Assembly: GCA_022778805.1 (NCBI GenBank)
Contig: JALFSN010000008.1
Span: 186,001-250,000 of the forward strand
Length of the DNA: 64,000 nucleotides
Direction of reading: 5' to 3'
Source of the DNA: Arcanobacterium sp.
GTDB lineage: Bacteria > Actinomycetota > Actinomycetes > Actinomycetales > Actinomycetaceae
Below are positions 25,905-35,320 of this stretch, one piece after another (position 1 is the first letter of the stretch; each line of letters opens with the position of its first letter). The translations under genes were made by a program, and so were the position numbers. The notes beneath the pieces were generated by a model. It saw only the letters and a program-made list of their open reading frames with translations, was not told the origin of the DNA and searched no databases.

Positions 25905-26188
25905 GACTAGATTGCCAGCGCCAACAATGGCTGCTGCTCTGTGGAATGACGCCGCTCGCTCCGTACCTGTGCACGCTTCTATATCTGTGCACGCTCACCG
26001 CTCGCTGCACACACCTACTGAGGCCGTTACACGCATCCACTGCGCGCAGTGCGGCGAGAATAGTCAGAGTTTCCATACTCGCACTTTCCACATCCTCTTC
26101 TCAGCCTCGCGCCGTTACCCTTGCACTTAGGGGCTCCTGCACTTAGGAGAGCCTGGTCACACTCGTTCACCCACTCGTTGCCTGCCTC

Positions 26189-27904
26189 TCACCCAGGGAA
26201 GGCAATCGCTGTAGCACCCGTCGTGACGCTCGTCCAGCTGACACCAGAAAATTTCTGCACTGTCCCGTCCGCACCGAGCACCATAGCAGAGTCGAGTCCG
26301 CGCCCCGCCGTCACGGCTGTGACGTTCGATATCCCTGGTACTTGTTCACGCAATCCGCCCACGTCGATTGAGTACAGTCCCTCCGTACCATGCTCACCTA
26401 TTGTGCCGAGCACCAGCACTTTCGTGTCGCTCACCCAAGCCACATCGTGTACAGCTGCGAAATCTTGTCCAAGCCACAGCGGCTCTCCTACGCCCGTCGG
26501 AACCCCCGCTTGATTGCGTTCCACCCCAAAGATGGCCATTCGTCTCGTGTCACTTCCCGCCAGCAACACGACCACGCGGCTTCCCTCGCGTGAAACCGCC
26601 ACTCGCAGCACTCCCCTACTCGCCAAATCCGGAGCAGGGAGCTGCACTTTTTGCCCTGTGCTCATATTGATTGCGAAGAGATTCCCTGACGCTGCCGAAT
26701 CGGCACTCCACACCCAGCCCATTGGATCCACTGATGGTGCAGCGAGCGCCGTCCCCTGTGCTGGCTTCGCAGCACTGGCATAGAGAGTGGTCTCTCCCCC
26801 CTTATCAAGAGGAAGCATAGAGAGCTTCATACCGTCGCTGCTCAGCCCTACAAGCCGAGTAGCAGGCTGCTCTGAATCCACAGCAATGCGCGAGAAATTT
26901 TTCGGATTGTATTCATCCGCCAGACGCACTGCGCTGCCTTGGCCGTTTTGAATGCTCACGACGTCGCCTTGCACGATTGCTATCAGAGGAGACGTCGTAT
27001 ACGGATATGCGTGCAAATCGAGATCTCTCCCAGAACTCACAGGAGCTCCTTGTACCGTGAGCCTGACGTGCTGCACTAGACCTGACCCGATGAGCGTCTT
27101 GGTCAGTTGCGCTTCGAGCAGAGCTAATCGATCTGCGGAAAGCCCCTCTACGCCCGCTGGAAGATCCACAATAGCAGTCGTATCGTCCACTGTGACGTTG
27201 GTTTCTATCCGATCATCAGTACTCGCGTAGGCCGTGTGTGCGGTCTTGCTTAGCCATGCAGATGGGCCAGTGATGAGCGACGCCACCATCAAAGAGAGCG
27301 CCCGAACGCGTGGAAACCACCGCACATCTGGCACGAAAGCGCTCTGTGTCGCATTGAGAAAATAGAGAGGTGAACGCACATAGAGCGACGAGAAAACCGT
27401 CTGTGCCATCATCACGGAATCGTCAAGCACAGCGATGCGCCACTCCCCGTTCTCATTCACAATCAGCGAAAACTCGCTGCTGAGCATTGATCCCGTCTCG
27501 GCAGATACGTAGTGTCCAGTATCATCTACCCTCCCGAGCGCAGGCACAGAAGCGAGCACTGCCCCTTTCGCTGTCTGCGAGAACTGTATCGATTCTGCAT
27601 CAGAAAAGATACTCACTCCACCCGTGGGATTCCACCGCGCTGCTGCTTCCGGCGTCAGGAATTGTCTGGCCACGCGAAAATTATCGGACACTCCCACGGA
27701 AGAAGCGCGTAGAAATCCCTGGACGAGCTCTTCTGGGTTAGCTCCTGATGTGGGCCCCTTAGCATCGAGCACGACCCCGCCAGACGGGGTAGAATTCCGC
27801 TCTACCAGGGTGACAACTCCCCTGCGCGGAAGCCCTGCGCAGGCACTGAGCACCAGCAAGAGAACGCTCACCATCGCCACAACTCGGACACGCGCGTATC
27901 TCAT
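26189..27904 (-). CDS. lpqB: Lipoprotein LpqB
   Basis: LpqB is a lipoprotein that interacts with the extracellular part of MtrB and modulates MtrAB signalling. The 571-residue protein has a signal peptide with lipobox LSAC (about residues 18-21). A GerMN-like region in the middle includes WFPRVRALSLMVASLITGP. The C-terminal half is beta-propeller-like, with repeated SDG, SREGSRVVVLLAG and WVSDTKVLVLG strands. It starts within the mtrB stop codon (ATGA overlap), confirming co-transcription mtrA-mtrB-lpqB. Length and order match other actinobacteria. Confidence 0.93.
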   Translation of the reverse strand: MRYARVRVVAMVSVLLLVLSACAGLPRRGVVTLVERNSTPSGGVVLDAKGPTSGANPEELVQGFLRASSVGVSDNFRVARQFLTPEAAARWNPTGGVSIFSDAESIQFSQTAKGAVLASVPALGRVDDTGHYVSAETGSMLSSEFSLIVNENGEWRIAVLDDSVMMAQTVFSSLYVRSPLYFLNATQSAFVPDVRWFPRVRALSLMVASLITGPSAWLSKTAHTAYASTDDRIETNVTVDDTTAIVDLPAGVEGLSADRLALLEAQLTKTLIGSGLVQHVRLTVQGAPVSSGRDLDLHAYPYTTSPLIAIVQGDVVSIQNGQGSAVRLADEYNPKNFSRIAVDSEQPATRLVGLSSDGMKLSMLPLDKGGETTLYASAAKPAQGTALAAPSVDPMGWVWSADSAASGNLFAINMSTGQKVQLPAPDLASRGVLRVAVSREGSRVVVLLAGSDTRRMAIFGVERNQAGVPTGVGEPLWLGQDFAAVHDVAWVSDTKVLVLGTIGEHGTEGLYSIDVGGLREQVPGISNVTAVTAGRGLDSAMVLGADGTVQKFSGVSWTSVTTGATAIAFPG

Positions 27905-29883
27905 TGTGCACCACTCTCGTTTGCCAGCACGGCATCAGTATGCTCGTTCGTGACGCCGGTACCATCCTCGGTACTACTCTCTCTGCTCTCTATATCGGGA
28001 GGGGCTGCGGCGGCCGCTTGATCGGCACTGGCGGCACGGTCAGTTCCGACAGCATCATCCGTGCTGGCGGCAGAATCTGCGCTCTGCGCTGCTTCGGGCA
28101 CTGCTACTGACTCCGATACTGGCGCTGGCTCCAGTGTCGGCTCCGACTGCATTGTCGGCTCCGACTGCTGCCCATCAGCAGAATCCAACGCCGCTACTGA
28201 CGCTCCCAGATTCGCAAGTTCGTCCCACTTCGCAGGCTTTTCCAGCTGGATTGGAGCAGTGTAGGAGGCGCCAGGGTGCTTTGGCACCACCAGCAAAAAC
28301 GCGGAACCTACTCCCAGCTCACCGGTGGCCTGTAGTGAGCCACCATGGATGAGCGCATCCTCACGCGCAATCGTGAGCCCCAGCCCTGTGCCTCCCGTCT
28401 TGCGCACACGCGAGGTATCAGCCCTCCAGAAACGATCAAAGACGTGCGCAGCTTGTGCATCGCTCAAACCGATTCCATGATCGACTACTTCCACCGCTAC
28501 GGCGTCATCCCCTCCTACCACGCGGATGCGCACTGGCCGCGCTTCCCCATGTTCGAGTGCATTCACAACCAGATTACGCACAATCCGCTCAATACGCCGA
28601 GGCTCAACTTCCGCCGTCGTATCGCCGCTCTCTGCCAGATCTATACGCACTCCGTTTGACTCTGCCAACGGCTGCACCATCTCCATCACTTTTTTCACGA
28701 TCTGCACCACGTCAATATCTGTGGCGGCGAGATTCATGCCTCCGGCGTCATATCGAGATATTTCCAGCAAGTCCGAGAGCATGGCATCAAGATTCGTCAG
28801 CTGATCATGCAGCAGCTCTGCTGAACGCTTCAGAGCGGGAGAAAGCTCCTCGCGTTTATCGTAGATGAGCTGGCCAGCCATCCTGATCGTCGTCACGGGT
28901 GAACGCAATTCATGGCTCACGGCTGAGACGAACGCCGTCTGCACCTCGCTCATGCGCTCCATTCGCGTAAACTGATCTTCCAATGAGCTCGCCATCTGAT
29001 TAAATGACAGCGCCAATCGCGCCAACTCATCCGTGCCATCGACGTCCATACGGGTATCGAGCGCTCCCTGTGCAAGCTGCTGTGCCCCCTCCGACACTTC
29101 CTGAATCGGACGCAAGACCATGCGCAAGACCAGCACGACGAGCAGCGTCAGCATGAGCACAAACGCCACAATGCCAAAACTGAGTACGCGATAGCTGGAG
29201 TTGAGGAGCGTCTCCTGGCTTTCCAACGAGTAGACGGCATACAGCTCATAACTTCCGGAACTGGGAATTTCCAAAGACGTGCCAACGACTATTCCTGGGG
29301 AGGTCGCGTTCCGGTGAGCCTGGGAATCGTGAGGTACGGCTACCGACTGCCAAGCGATTTTTCTCGAATTCGCCACTTCCGCCCGCAGCTGAGTGGAGAC
29401 GAGCGAACGTAGCGTGGCAGCGCTGGCCGTAGCGGGCTCGACGATTTGTGCGGAAGTAGCTTCTTGCCCCTGGCTGCGCATGAGCACTGCTCCCATGAGG
29501 CCACGAGTGGGATCGTACATAGATGCCACCAGCTCATTGGCCACTTGTTGCGTCTGCCCCGTCGTGTAGGCCAGCCCAGCAGAAAAACGTTCCTGAGCTG
29601 TCGCTGCTTCGACTGAGAATTGTTCCACATTCACTCGTACGGCTTGTTCAAATATGGCCGAACGCTCCTGAGTGGTAATCACCACGCCTACGGCAGAAGC
29701 ACCCACAGTACCGCCGATGAGGATAATCGTAATGACGCGCAATCTCAGCGAGGATGCCCACAGGTGTTGCAAACTCGTGATAGCAGACCACACCCGCTCA
29801 AAAAAAGTGACGTACTTACCATGACCACGAGCTTGGGACGTCTCGTGAGCGGAGGAAACGTGAGTAGCAGGAAGAGAGTTCAC
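27901..29883 (-). CDS. mtrB: Sensor histidine kinase MtrB
   Basis: MtrB is the membrane sensor kinase for MtrA and controls cell-wall and osmotic-stress genes. The 660-residue protein has two transmembrane helices (about residues 46-70 and 225-250) flanking an extracellular sensor domain. A HAMP segment and a HisKA domain follow, with the phosphoacceptor H324 in SHELRSPVTTIRMAG. The HATPase domain has NLVVNALEHGEA, VDHGIGLSD and GGTGLGLTIA. The last 100 residues are Ala/Ser/Glu/Asp-rich and look disordered; they are encoded by repeats of SEPT and similar words. It overlaps mtrA upstream and lpqB downstream by four bases each. Confidence 0.94.
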   Translation of the reverse strand: MNSLPATHVSSAHETSQARGHGKYVTFFERVWSAITSLQHLWASSLRLRVITIILIGGTVGASAVGVVITTQERSAIFEQAVRVNVEQFSVEAATAQERFSAGLAYTTGQTQQVANELVASMYDPTRGLMGAVLMRSQGQEATSAQIVEPATASAATLRSLVSTQLRAEVANSRKIAWQSVAVPHDSQAHRNATSPGIVVGTSLEIPSSGSYELYAVYSLESQETLLNSSYRVLSFGIVAFVLMLTLLVVLVLRMVLRPIQEVSEGAQQLAQGALDTRMDVDGTDELARLALSFNQMASSLEDQFTRMERMSEVQTAFVSAVSHELRSPVTTIRMAGQLIYDKREELSPALKRSAELLHDQLTNLDAMLSDLLEISRYDAGGMNLAATDIDVVQIVKKVMEMVQPLAESNGVRIDLAESGDTTAEVEPRRIERIVRNLVVNALEHGEARPVRIRVVGGDDAVAVEVVDHGIGLSDAQAAHVFDRFWRADTSRVRKTGGTGLGLTIAREDALIHGGSLQATGELGVGSAFLLVVPKHPGASYTAPIQLEKPAKWDELANLGASVAALDSADGQQSEPTMQSEPTLEPAPVSESVAVPEAAQSADSAASTDDAVGTDRAASADQAAAAAPPDIESRESSTEDGTGVTNEHTDAVLANESGAQ

Positions 29884-30560
29884 GCCTGCACAGATCCTGC
29901 TCGATATCCCACGCCACGGACGGTGAGCACAATCTCTGGCCGCTCTGGGTCATGCTCTACTTTGGAGCGCAGTCGCTGTATGTGCACATTGACGAGCCGC
30001 GTATCAGCCGCATGCCGATACCCCCACACAATCTCCAGCAGCTCTTCGCGGGAAAACACCTGATGCGGTTTGCGGGCAAGCACCGTGAGCAGCTCAAATT
30101 CGAGCGGCGTGAGATGTAGCTTCTGGCCTTCTCGCACGACTTCGTGAGCGGCAAGATCGATGGTGAGATCTCCGATGCGCAGTTGCTCTGGCTCGGATTC
30201 TTGACGGCGTAAACGTGCTTTGACCCGCGCAATGAGCACGGAGTTTTCAAATGGCTTGGTCACGTAATCATCCGCACCCGCTTCCAAGCCGGCGATGACG
30301 TCCACCGAATCCGTCTTGGCACTCATCATGATGATGGGTACGTCTGATTCCGAGCGCAGCTGACGGCATACAGAGACGCCATCCATGCCAGGAAGCATGA
30401 CGTCGAGCAGTACCAGATCTGGCCGTTCAGCATGAAAAAGCGGGAGCACCTGCAGCCCATTGGCCACCGTCATAGCATCGTATCCCTCTGACTCCAGAAG
30501 AATCGCCACCATTTCCGAAATGCCTGGGTCATCGTCCACCACCAGAATTTTTTGGCTCAT
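29880..30560 (-). CDS. mtrA: Response regulator MtrA
   Basis: MtrA is an OmpR-type response regulator that controls cell division, peptidoglycan hydrolase and osmoregulation genes in actinobacteria. The 226-residue protein has the acidic pocket D9-D10 in VVDDDP, the phosphoacceptor D53 in LVLLDVMLPGMDG, and the switch segment PIIMMSAK. The C-terminal winged helix has LTPLEFELLTVLARKPHQVFSREELLE and the recognition helix ADTRLVNVHIQRLRSKVE. It is the first gene of the operon mtrA-mtrB-lpqB. Its probable targets in this window are wall genes such as the muramidase at 45875-47500, but no site was proven. Confidence 0.96.
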   Translation of the reverse strand: MSQKILVVDDDPGISEMVAILLESEGYDAMTVANGLQVLPLFHAERPDLVLLDVMLPGMDGVSVCRQLRSESDVPIIMMSAKTDSVDVIAGLEAGADDYVTKPFENSVLIARVKARLRRQESEPEQLRIGDLTIDLAAHEVVREGQKLHLTPLEFELLTVLARKPHQVFSREELLEIVWGYRHAADTRLVNVHIQRLRSKVEHDPERPEIVLTVRGVGYRAGSVQA

Positions 30561-30787
30561 ATGCGCTCTTTCTCCAGCATCTCTCCGTCACACCAACACT
30601 CTCAGATTAGCGCAAAAAATACCGCGATACCGCCTCCATCTCGGTTGCACTGCAGCATATGCGCAGTGAACATCCGATCGTTGCAAAAAGATAGGGAAAA
30701 GACGGGGAAATGAACAGCGTACCCACGATTGAGTGCCCTATCCATTAGACTGTAGCGTGAAAGTAACCATTGAACGAAGGATTGTCT

Positions 30788-32164
30788 ATGAGCATTGATC
30801 GAGATTCCTTTCATGACGACGGTCACGACGACGTTTCACCTGTCCCTGCACCTCCAACATCAGGGGTGACGCCGTCACAACAGCCCACAGAAGGAACGTT
30901 CAACGCACCTCAGCCACCGGCAGCACCCGCCGATGATGCCGCGCAGACACACTACGCTCAGAGTTACACAGTATCTGCCCAGGGCTATACCACCCCAGAT
31001 TCCACACCGCCTTATACGCCGTCTTACGCGGCGCAGCCATCTGAGCAGTCACATTATGGCCAAGGTTCTTATGGCACTTATGGCTCCCAGAATTCGTATG
31101 GGTATGCCAGCGGGTATACGGATGCCTCGCAGGCAGGCGGGTACGGCCAGTTTGGTGCAGCCAATTCTCAAACGCATTATTTCCAGGGCGGATATGGCAC
31201 TGTGATTCCGCTGCGTCCACTTGGTATCGGCGACACTCTTGACGCAGCATTTCGCCTTTTGAAGTTCAATCCCGTAGCCTATTTCATCTTCCCACTCATC
31301 ATGGGACTCATCGTGGGGGTGTTCTCCGCAGTCTCTGAGCTACTGTGGGGAGAATCCTCCGTAGCGACGCCGATGGGTTCGGCGTTGGAAGAAATTTCAG
31401 CTATCGCCGCCCCCAGCACCATTATCACGGTGATACTCAGCGTCATCGTGCAAATCTTCGTAACGATTGTGGGTACGCGCGTGACTATCGCCTCTGTGCG
31501 CGGGCAAAAAATCACGCTAAAAGAATCGTTTGCACTCATGCGCTATCGGGCGGGCACCACGTTCGCGCGGGTGCTGGGCTTCAATGCCATCATCGGAGCC
31601 ATCTTCTCCGCCGTGGTCATAGTGTTCATCGTCATCGCCGCCCTAGCAGCAGGCCCAGCAATCCTCAGCATGACGGACAGCTCCACTGTAGACACCGATA
31701 GCTTCCCCATGGCCACGCTCGGAATACTGCTGCTCATCTTGATTGTCTTTATGCTCTTTTATCTGGCCATGCTGGTGTTCTATCTGCGCTTTGCCCTCGC
31801 ACCGAGTGCCATCGTGGCCGAAGACATCGGCCCGATTCGTGCCATTCGCCGTTCGTGGGAGCTGACCAAAGGATCGTTCGGATATCTCATCGGTACGGTG
31901 CTCGTCGTCACGCTTATTTCCGGCGTCATCGGTAGCGTCGTGGGCGGCTTCTTCGGCATCATCACGACGATCCTCTTACTCTCCACCAGTTCCACTGCCG
32001 CTTCTGCCGCTCTGTTTATCTCCACCCTCGGAGCTTCTGTGGCAGTATCAGTGGCCTTGGCTCCCATAGAGTGCGTGCTGATCAATCTGATCTACGTGAA
32101 TATGCGTTTCCGGCGTGAGAATTTCCATCTCCGCCTCATCCAAGAGACGAATGGCCAGGGCTGA
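30788..32164 (+). CDS. Six-helix membrane protein with disordered Tyr/Gln-rich N-terminus
   Basis: The 458-residue protein starts at the ATG at 30788, which has GAAGGA six bases upstream; the earlier in-frame start at 30770 is weaker. The first 140 residues are Pro/Gln/Ser/Tyr-rich with several YGSY/YAxxY words, typical of an intrinsically disordered cytoplasmic tail. After the conserved PLRPLGIGDTLDAAFRLLKFNP, six hydrophobic segments follow. The GDTLDAAFRL motif is characteristic of the DUF7544/glycerophosphoryl-phosphodiesterase membrane-domain group common in actinobacteria; enzyme residues are absent. It begins the rightward cluster with DUF4129, DUF4350, MoxR and DUF58 genes, whose first partner starts four bases after its stop. 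The function is unknown. Confidence 0.75.
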   Translation: MSIDRDSFHDDGHDDVSPVPAPPTSGVTPSQQPTEGTFNAPQPPAAPADDAAQTHYAQSYTVSAQGYTTPDSTPPYTPSYAAQPSEQSHYGQGSYGTYGSQNSYGYASGYTDASQAGGYGQFGAANSQTHYFQGGYGTVIPLRPLGIGDTLDAAFRLLKFNPVAYFIFPLIMGLIVGVFSAVSELLWGESSVATPMGSALEEISAIAAPSTIITVILSVIVQIFVTIVGTRVTIASVRGQKITLKESFALMRYRAGTTFARVLGFNAIIGAIFSAVVIVFIVIAALAAGPAILSMTDSSTVDTDSFPMATLGILLLILIVFMLFYLAMLVFYLRFALAPSAIVAEDIGPIRAIRRSWELTKGSFGYLIGTVLVVTLISGVIGSVVGGFFGIITTILLLSTSSTAASAALFISTLGASVAVSVALAPIECVLINLIYVNMRFRRENFHLRLIQETNGQG

Positions 32165-32167
32165 TTG

Positions 32168-32914
32168 ATGCTCCTACCACTGCTCATGCTCACTACTGAC
32201 ACGACGGATGACACTGCCCGTCAGTGGGCGGAGCGTGAGCTTGCCAAGGCGAAATACCACGAGCGAGAAAATCTGATAGAACGCATTATCCGCTGGATAA
32301 AAGAACAACTACATTTCGACATCACTGCTATCGGAAATCGTGGCACCGTGACGGTAGTGCTCGTCGTACTGGCGCTGATTGCGGCGGCCGTGATCGCGCT
32401 GCTGGTGTGGCGCTCTATCCGAGCGCGGCAAGGAAAAGTCAGCGTCGCTCCCTCTGGTGCTACTGCAGCGCTGTTTGATGGAACCCGCACGGCCGACGAG
32501 CTTTTTGCTGCGGCTGACGCCGCACGGCGTGCCCATGACGACGACACCCTCGTGCTGGAACTTTTCCGCGCCATGATTTGTTTGCTTGATGAACGTGGCG
32601 TCATCATTATCCGCCCTGGCCTCACTGCCACCGAAGCGGCGCAGACGGCAGGGCGCACACTGGGGCATCGCGAGCTTTTCATGCGCGGAGCTATGTGGTT
32701 TAACCAAGTATTTTTCGCCGATATGCCCGCCGACGAACGGGCAGTAGCCGACCTTGATGCACTCGTTGATATGGTGCGTGCAGCGGTGAGCTCAGAAGCA
32801 CTCAGCACGGGAACGATTGACGCAGAAGCGCTCGCCCCAGAAACGCTCGCCCCTATTCGAGATGCTCAAGCTCAGTATGGCCAAAGGCGCGATACGCGGG
32901 AGGTGACGGTATGA
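32168..32914 (+). CDS. DUF4129 domain membrane protein
   Basis: This 248-residue protein has a short N-terminal hydrophobic segment and a cytoplasmic/outer helical stretch (ARQWAERELAKAKYHE), a transmembrane helix at about residues 58-82, then a DUF4129 domain. The domain's hallmarks include DELFAAADAARRAHDDD, LVLELFRAMICLLDERGV, and GLTATEAAQTAGRTLG. DUF4129 proteins accompany MoxR ATPases and DUF58 proteins, and may take part in a membrane complex; the biochemical role is unknown. The ATG at 32168 is preferred over the TTG three bases earlier. Its stop overlaps the next start by four bases. Confidence 0.82.
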   Translation: MLLPLLMLTTDTTDDTARQWAERELAKAKYHERENLIERIIRWIKEQLHFDITAIGNRGTVTVVLVVLALIAAAVIALLVWRSIRARQGKVSVAPSGATAALFDGTRTADELFAAADAARRAHDDDTLVLELFRAMICLLDERGVIIIRPGLTATEAAQTAGRTLGHRELFMRGAMWFNQVFFADMPADERAVADLDALVDMVRAAVSSEALSTGTIDAEALAPETLAPIRDAQAQYGQRRDTREVTV

Positions 32915-34098
32915 GTAGCCTTGGCACAGCGGAGACCGTCTCTCCTACGCGACACATACGCATCGGCATCATCATCGTAATCGTCATCATCGTGCTCGCG
33001 ATCGTAGCAGGCATCGCCAACACCGCACTGCTCACGCGCAACGATCACCGCCCCTATTCCCCCGATTCTCTCGACCCTGAGGGCGGCGCTGCCCTCGCAC
33101 ATGTGCTCACGAATGCCGGCATAGACGTCGTACACACACAGACAGCTGACGAACTTGCCAGAGCGAGCTCTGCCACCACAGTGTTGCTCACTAATCCTCT
33201 GGAGCTGGATGAAAAAGACGTGAGCGCTCTGCAAAAATCTGGAGCCACCGTCATTCTCCTGGGTGCCTCTTCGTGGTGGGATATCGCCACCTGGGGGTTT
33301 GGCGACGACGCATGGACGTCGGCGCTGGCAAAAGAGAACGATTCCCCCGCACAAACTCGGGTGAGCGCACTGGCCTGTACCCCCGCCACTCTGACTGACG
33401 GCGACGGCTCTACTCTCGGCCCAGTGAGCCAAATCATGATTCGTGCTCATAGCTCCAGCCATTGTTTCGATATCTCACATGGCTCTGCTTGGGTGCAGTC
33501 GGGGGAGTACCCCCAGGTGTTTTACTTCGGTGCAGCCAGCGCGCTCACCAACCGGTATCTCGGAGAGTTCGACAATGCCGGAATAGCGCTCAGGGCTTTG
33601 GGGCAGCACCCCACTTTGCTGTGGGTAGAGGGATATACGCCTGGCAGTGGCGCTCCTCCAGCCCTTGGTGAGCTTCCCCCGTGGCTCTCCTTGGCTTTCG
33701 TGGCACTTTTGGCTAGCGGAGCCTGGCTCGTGCTGGTCAGAGCACGCCGTTTTGGCAAACTTGTGGCTGAGCCACTCCCCGTGGCCGTGCCCGCTGACGA
33801 AGCAAACATCGGCAGAGCCCAACTCTATCGGGCAAACCGCGATATTCCCCATGCTGCGCGCGTGCTCCGCTCCGCTTTTATCAGCCGCTACGCGCGACGC
33901 GTGGGGCTCAGCCCGCACGCCGATCCCTCAGCTGTAGCTCTGGCCTTTGCCAGCGCTTGCCACGGTGACCCGCACGACATCATGCGTACGCTTTACACTC
34001 AACCTATCCACACGCACAATGACCTTGCCCACCTTGCGTCTGCAGTGGGTGATTTAGAAAAGGAGCTCACACATGGCCGTTCCTCCGCACGAAGCTAA
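32911..34098 (+). CDS. DUF4350 domain membrane protein
   Basis: This 395-residue protein has a transmembrane helix at about residues 18-38. The outer DUF4350 region follows, with the phrase YSPDSLDPEGGAALAHVLTN near its start. A second membrane helix at about residues 262-285 leads to a cytoplasmic C-terminal part with RARRFGKLVAEPLPVAVPADE. DUF4350 proteins are standard partners of MoxR/DUF58/DUF4129 in actinobacteria. The domain has a GATase-like fold in some predictions but no catalytic residues are evident here. It starts within the stop codon of the DUF4129 gene and overlaps the MoxR gene by 26 bases. Confidence 0.84.
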   Translation: MSSLGTAETVSPTRHIRIGIIIVIVIIVLAIVAGIANTALLTRNDHRPYSPDSLDPEGGAALAHVLTNAGIDVVHTQTADELARASSATTVLLTNPLELDEKDVSALQKSGATVILLGASSWWDIATWGFGDDAWTSALAKENDSPAQTRVSALACTPATLTDGDGSTLGPVSQIMIRAHSSSHCFDISHGSAWVQSGEYPQVFYFGAASALTNRYLGEFDNAGIALRALGQHPTLLWVEGYTPGSGAPPALGELPPWLSLAFVALLASGAWLVLVRARRFGKLVAEPLPVAVPADEANIGRAQLYRANRDIPHAARVLRSAFISRYARRVGLSPHADPSAVALAFASACHGDPHDIMRTLYTQPIHTHNDLAHLASAVGDLEKELTHGRSSARS

Positions 34099-35305
34099 CC
34101 CTGCCACCCCAGCATTCGGCGATCCCGCTTGGGGGCATACGTCTGCCCCACAGACGCCCGCCCTGCCGACATCAGCCCAGCAGGTACCTGTGCCAGACGG
34201 CGCCTATGCCGATTCTGCCGCAGGCTTCACCGCAGGTTTGCCCGCCCGCAGCATCCCCGCACCCGATGCGTCCGCACCCGACGTCACCACTTCGGCAGGT
34301 GGCGGCGTCACTAACCTCGCAAACCCCACCCCCACTCGTTCGGCAGGCAGCAACCTCACTGGCTTGGCAGGAACGTTTGCGGCCATACGTACAGAAATAG
34401 CTAAAGCCGTCGTGGGGCAAGAGCAAGCGGTGAATGCAGCGCTGATCGGACTCATCACCAACGGGCATATTCTGCTTGAAGGAGTGCCTGGCACTGCTAA
34501 AACTCTGCTCGTACGTTCGCTCGCTGCGGCGCTCGCCGCCGATTTCAAGCGGGTGCAGTTCACTCCAGACCTTATGCCTGGCGATCTCACTGGTTCGCTC
34601 ATCTACTCCAGTTCCACTGGCGAATTTACATTCCGGCCTGGCCCCGTCTTCACAAACATATTGCTGGCCGATGAGATCAACCGCACCCCTCCCAAGACGC
34701 AAGCGGCATTGCTCGAAGCTATGGCCGAGCACCAAGTCTCCGTGGATGGCCAGGCGACAGCACTTCCAGACCCATTTTTAGTGGTTGCAACGCAAAACCC
34801 CATCGAATATGAGGGCACCTATTCACTGCCGGAGGCGCAGCTCGATCGCTTTCTCATGAAAGTGCAGATGCCATTACCCGATCGTAATACTGAACTGGAG
34901 ATGCTTCGGCGGCACGCCGGAACTTTCGATCCGAACGACCTCACGTCCGCCGGCATCTCCCCCGTCGCCAATGCTACTGATGTACTCACCGCCCGCGAGC
35001 AAGTGAAGACCGTGACAGTACACGAAGCTATCTTGGAGTACATTGTGGAACTCGTGCGCGCTACCCGCACTCATCCGGCTGTGCGAGTGGCTGTGTCTCC
35101 ACGTGGCACGACGGCTCTGCTCGCTATTTGCCGTGCATGGGCGTGGCTGAATGGACGCACGTTCGTCACGCCAGACGACGTGAAAGCCTTCGCAGTACCA
35201 GCTCTCGGGCACCGAATGCAGCTCCAGCCAGAAGCCGAACTCGATGGCCTCACTACGGAGCACGTGCTCTCAAGCATTCTCACATCCGTGCCAGCACCGC
35301 GGTGA
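34073..35305 (+). CDS. moxR: MoxR-type AAA+ ATPase
   Basis: MoxR ATPases act as chaperones that help load or mature metal-binding von Willebrand-type partner proteins. The 410-residue protein has a Pro/Ala/Ser-rich, probably disordered N-terminus of about 95 residues. The AAA+ core has VGQEQAVNAAL, Walker A GVPGTAKTLLV, Walker B ILLADEINRTPPKTQAALLE, sensor FLVVATQNPIEYEGTY and LPEAQLDRFLMK. The start ATG has AAGGAG seven bases upstream and lies within the end of the DUF4350 gene. Its natural partner is probably the DUF58 protein encoded next. Confidence 0.92.
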   Translation: MAVPPHEANPATPAFGDPAWGHTSAPQTPALPTSAQQVPVPDGAYADSAAGFTAGLPARSIPAPDASAPDVTTSAGGGVTNLANPTPTRSAGSNLTGLAGTFAAIRTEIAKAVVGQEQAVNAALIGLITNGHILLEGVPGTAKTLLVRSLAAALAADFKRVQFTPDLMPGDLTGSLIYSSSTGEFTFRPGPVFTNILLADEINRTPPKTQAALLEAMAEHQVSVDGQATALPDPFLVVATQNPIEYEGTYSLPEAQLDRFLMKVQMPLPDRNTELEMLRRHAGTFDPNDLTSAGISPVANATDVLTAREQVKTVTVHEAILEYIVELVRATRTHPAVRVAVSPRGTTALLAICRAWAWLNGRTFVTPDDVKAFAVPALGHRMQLQPEAELDGLTTEHVLSSILTSVPAPR

Positions 35306-35320
35306 TTGTGAGCTGGCCTC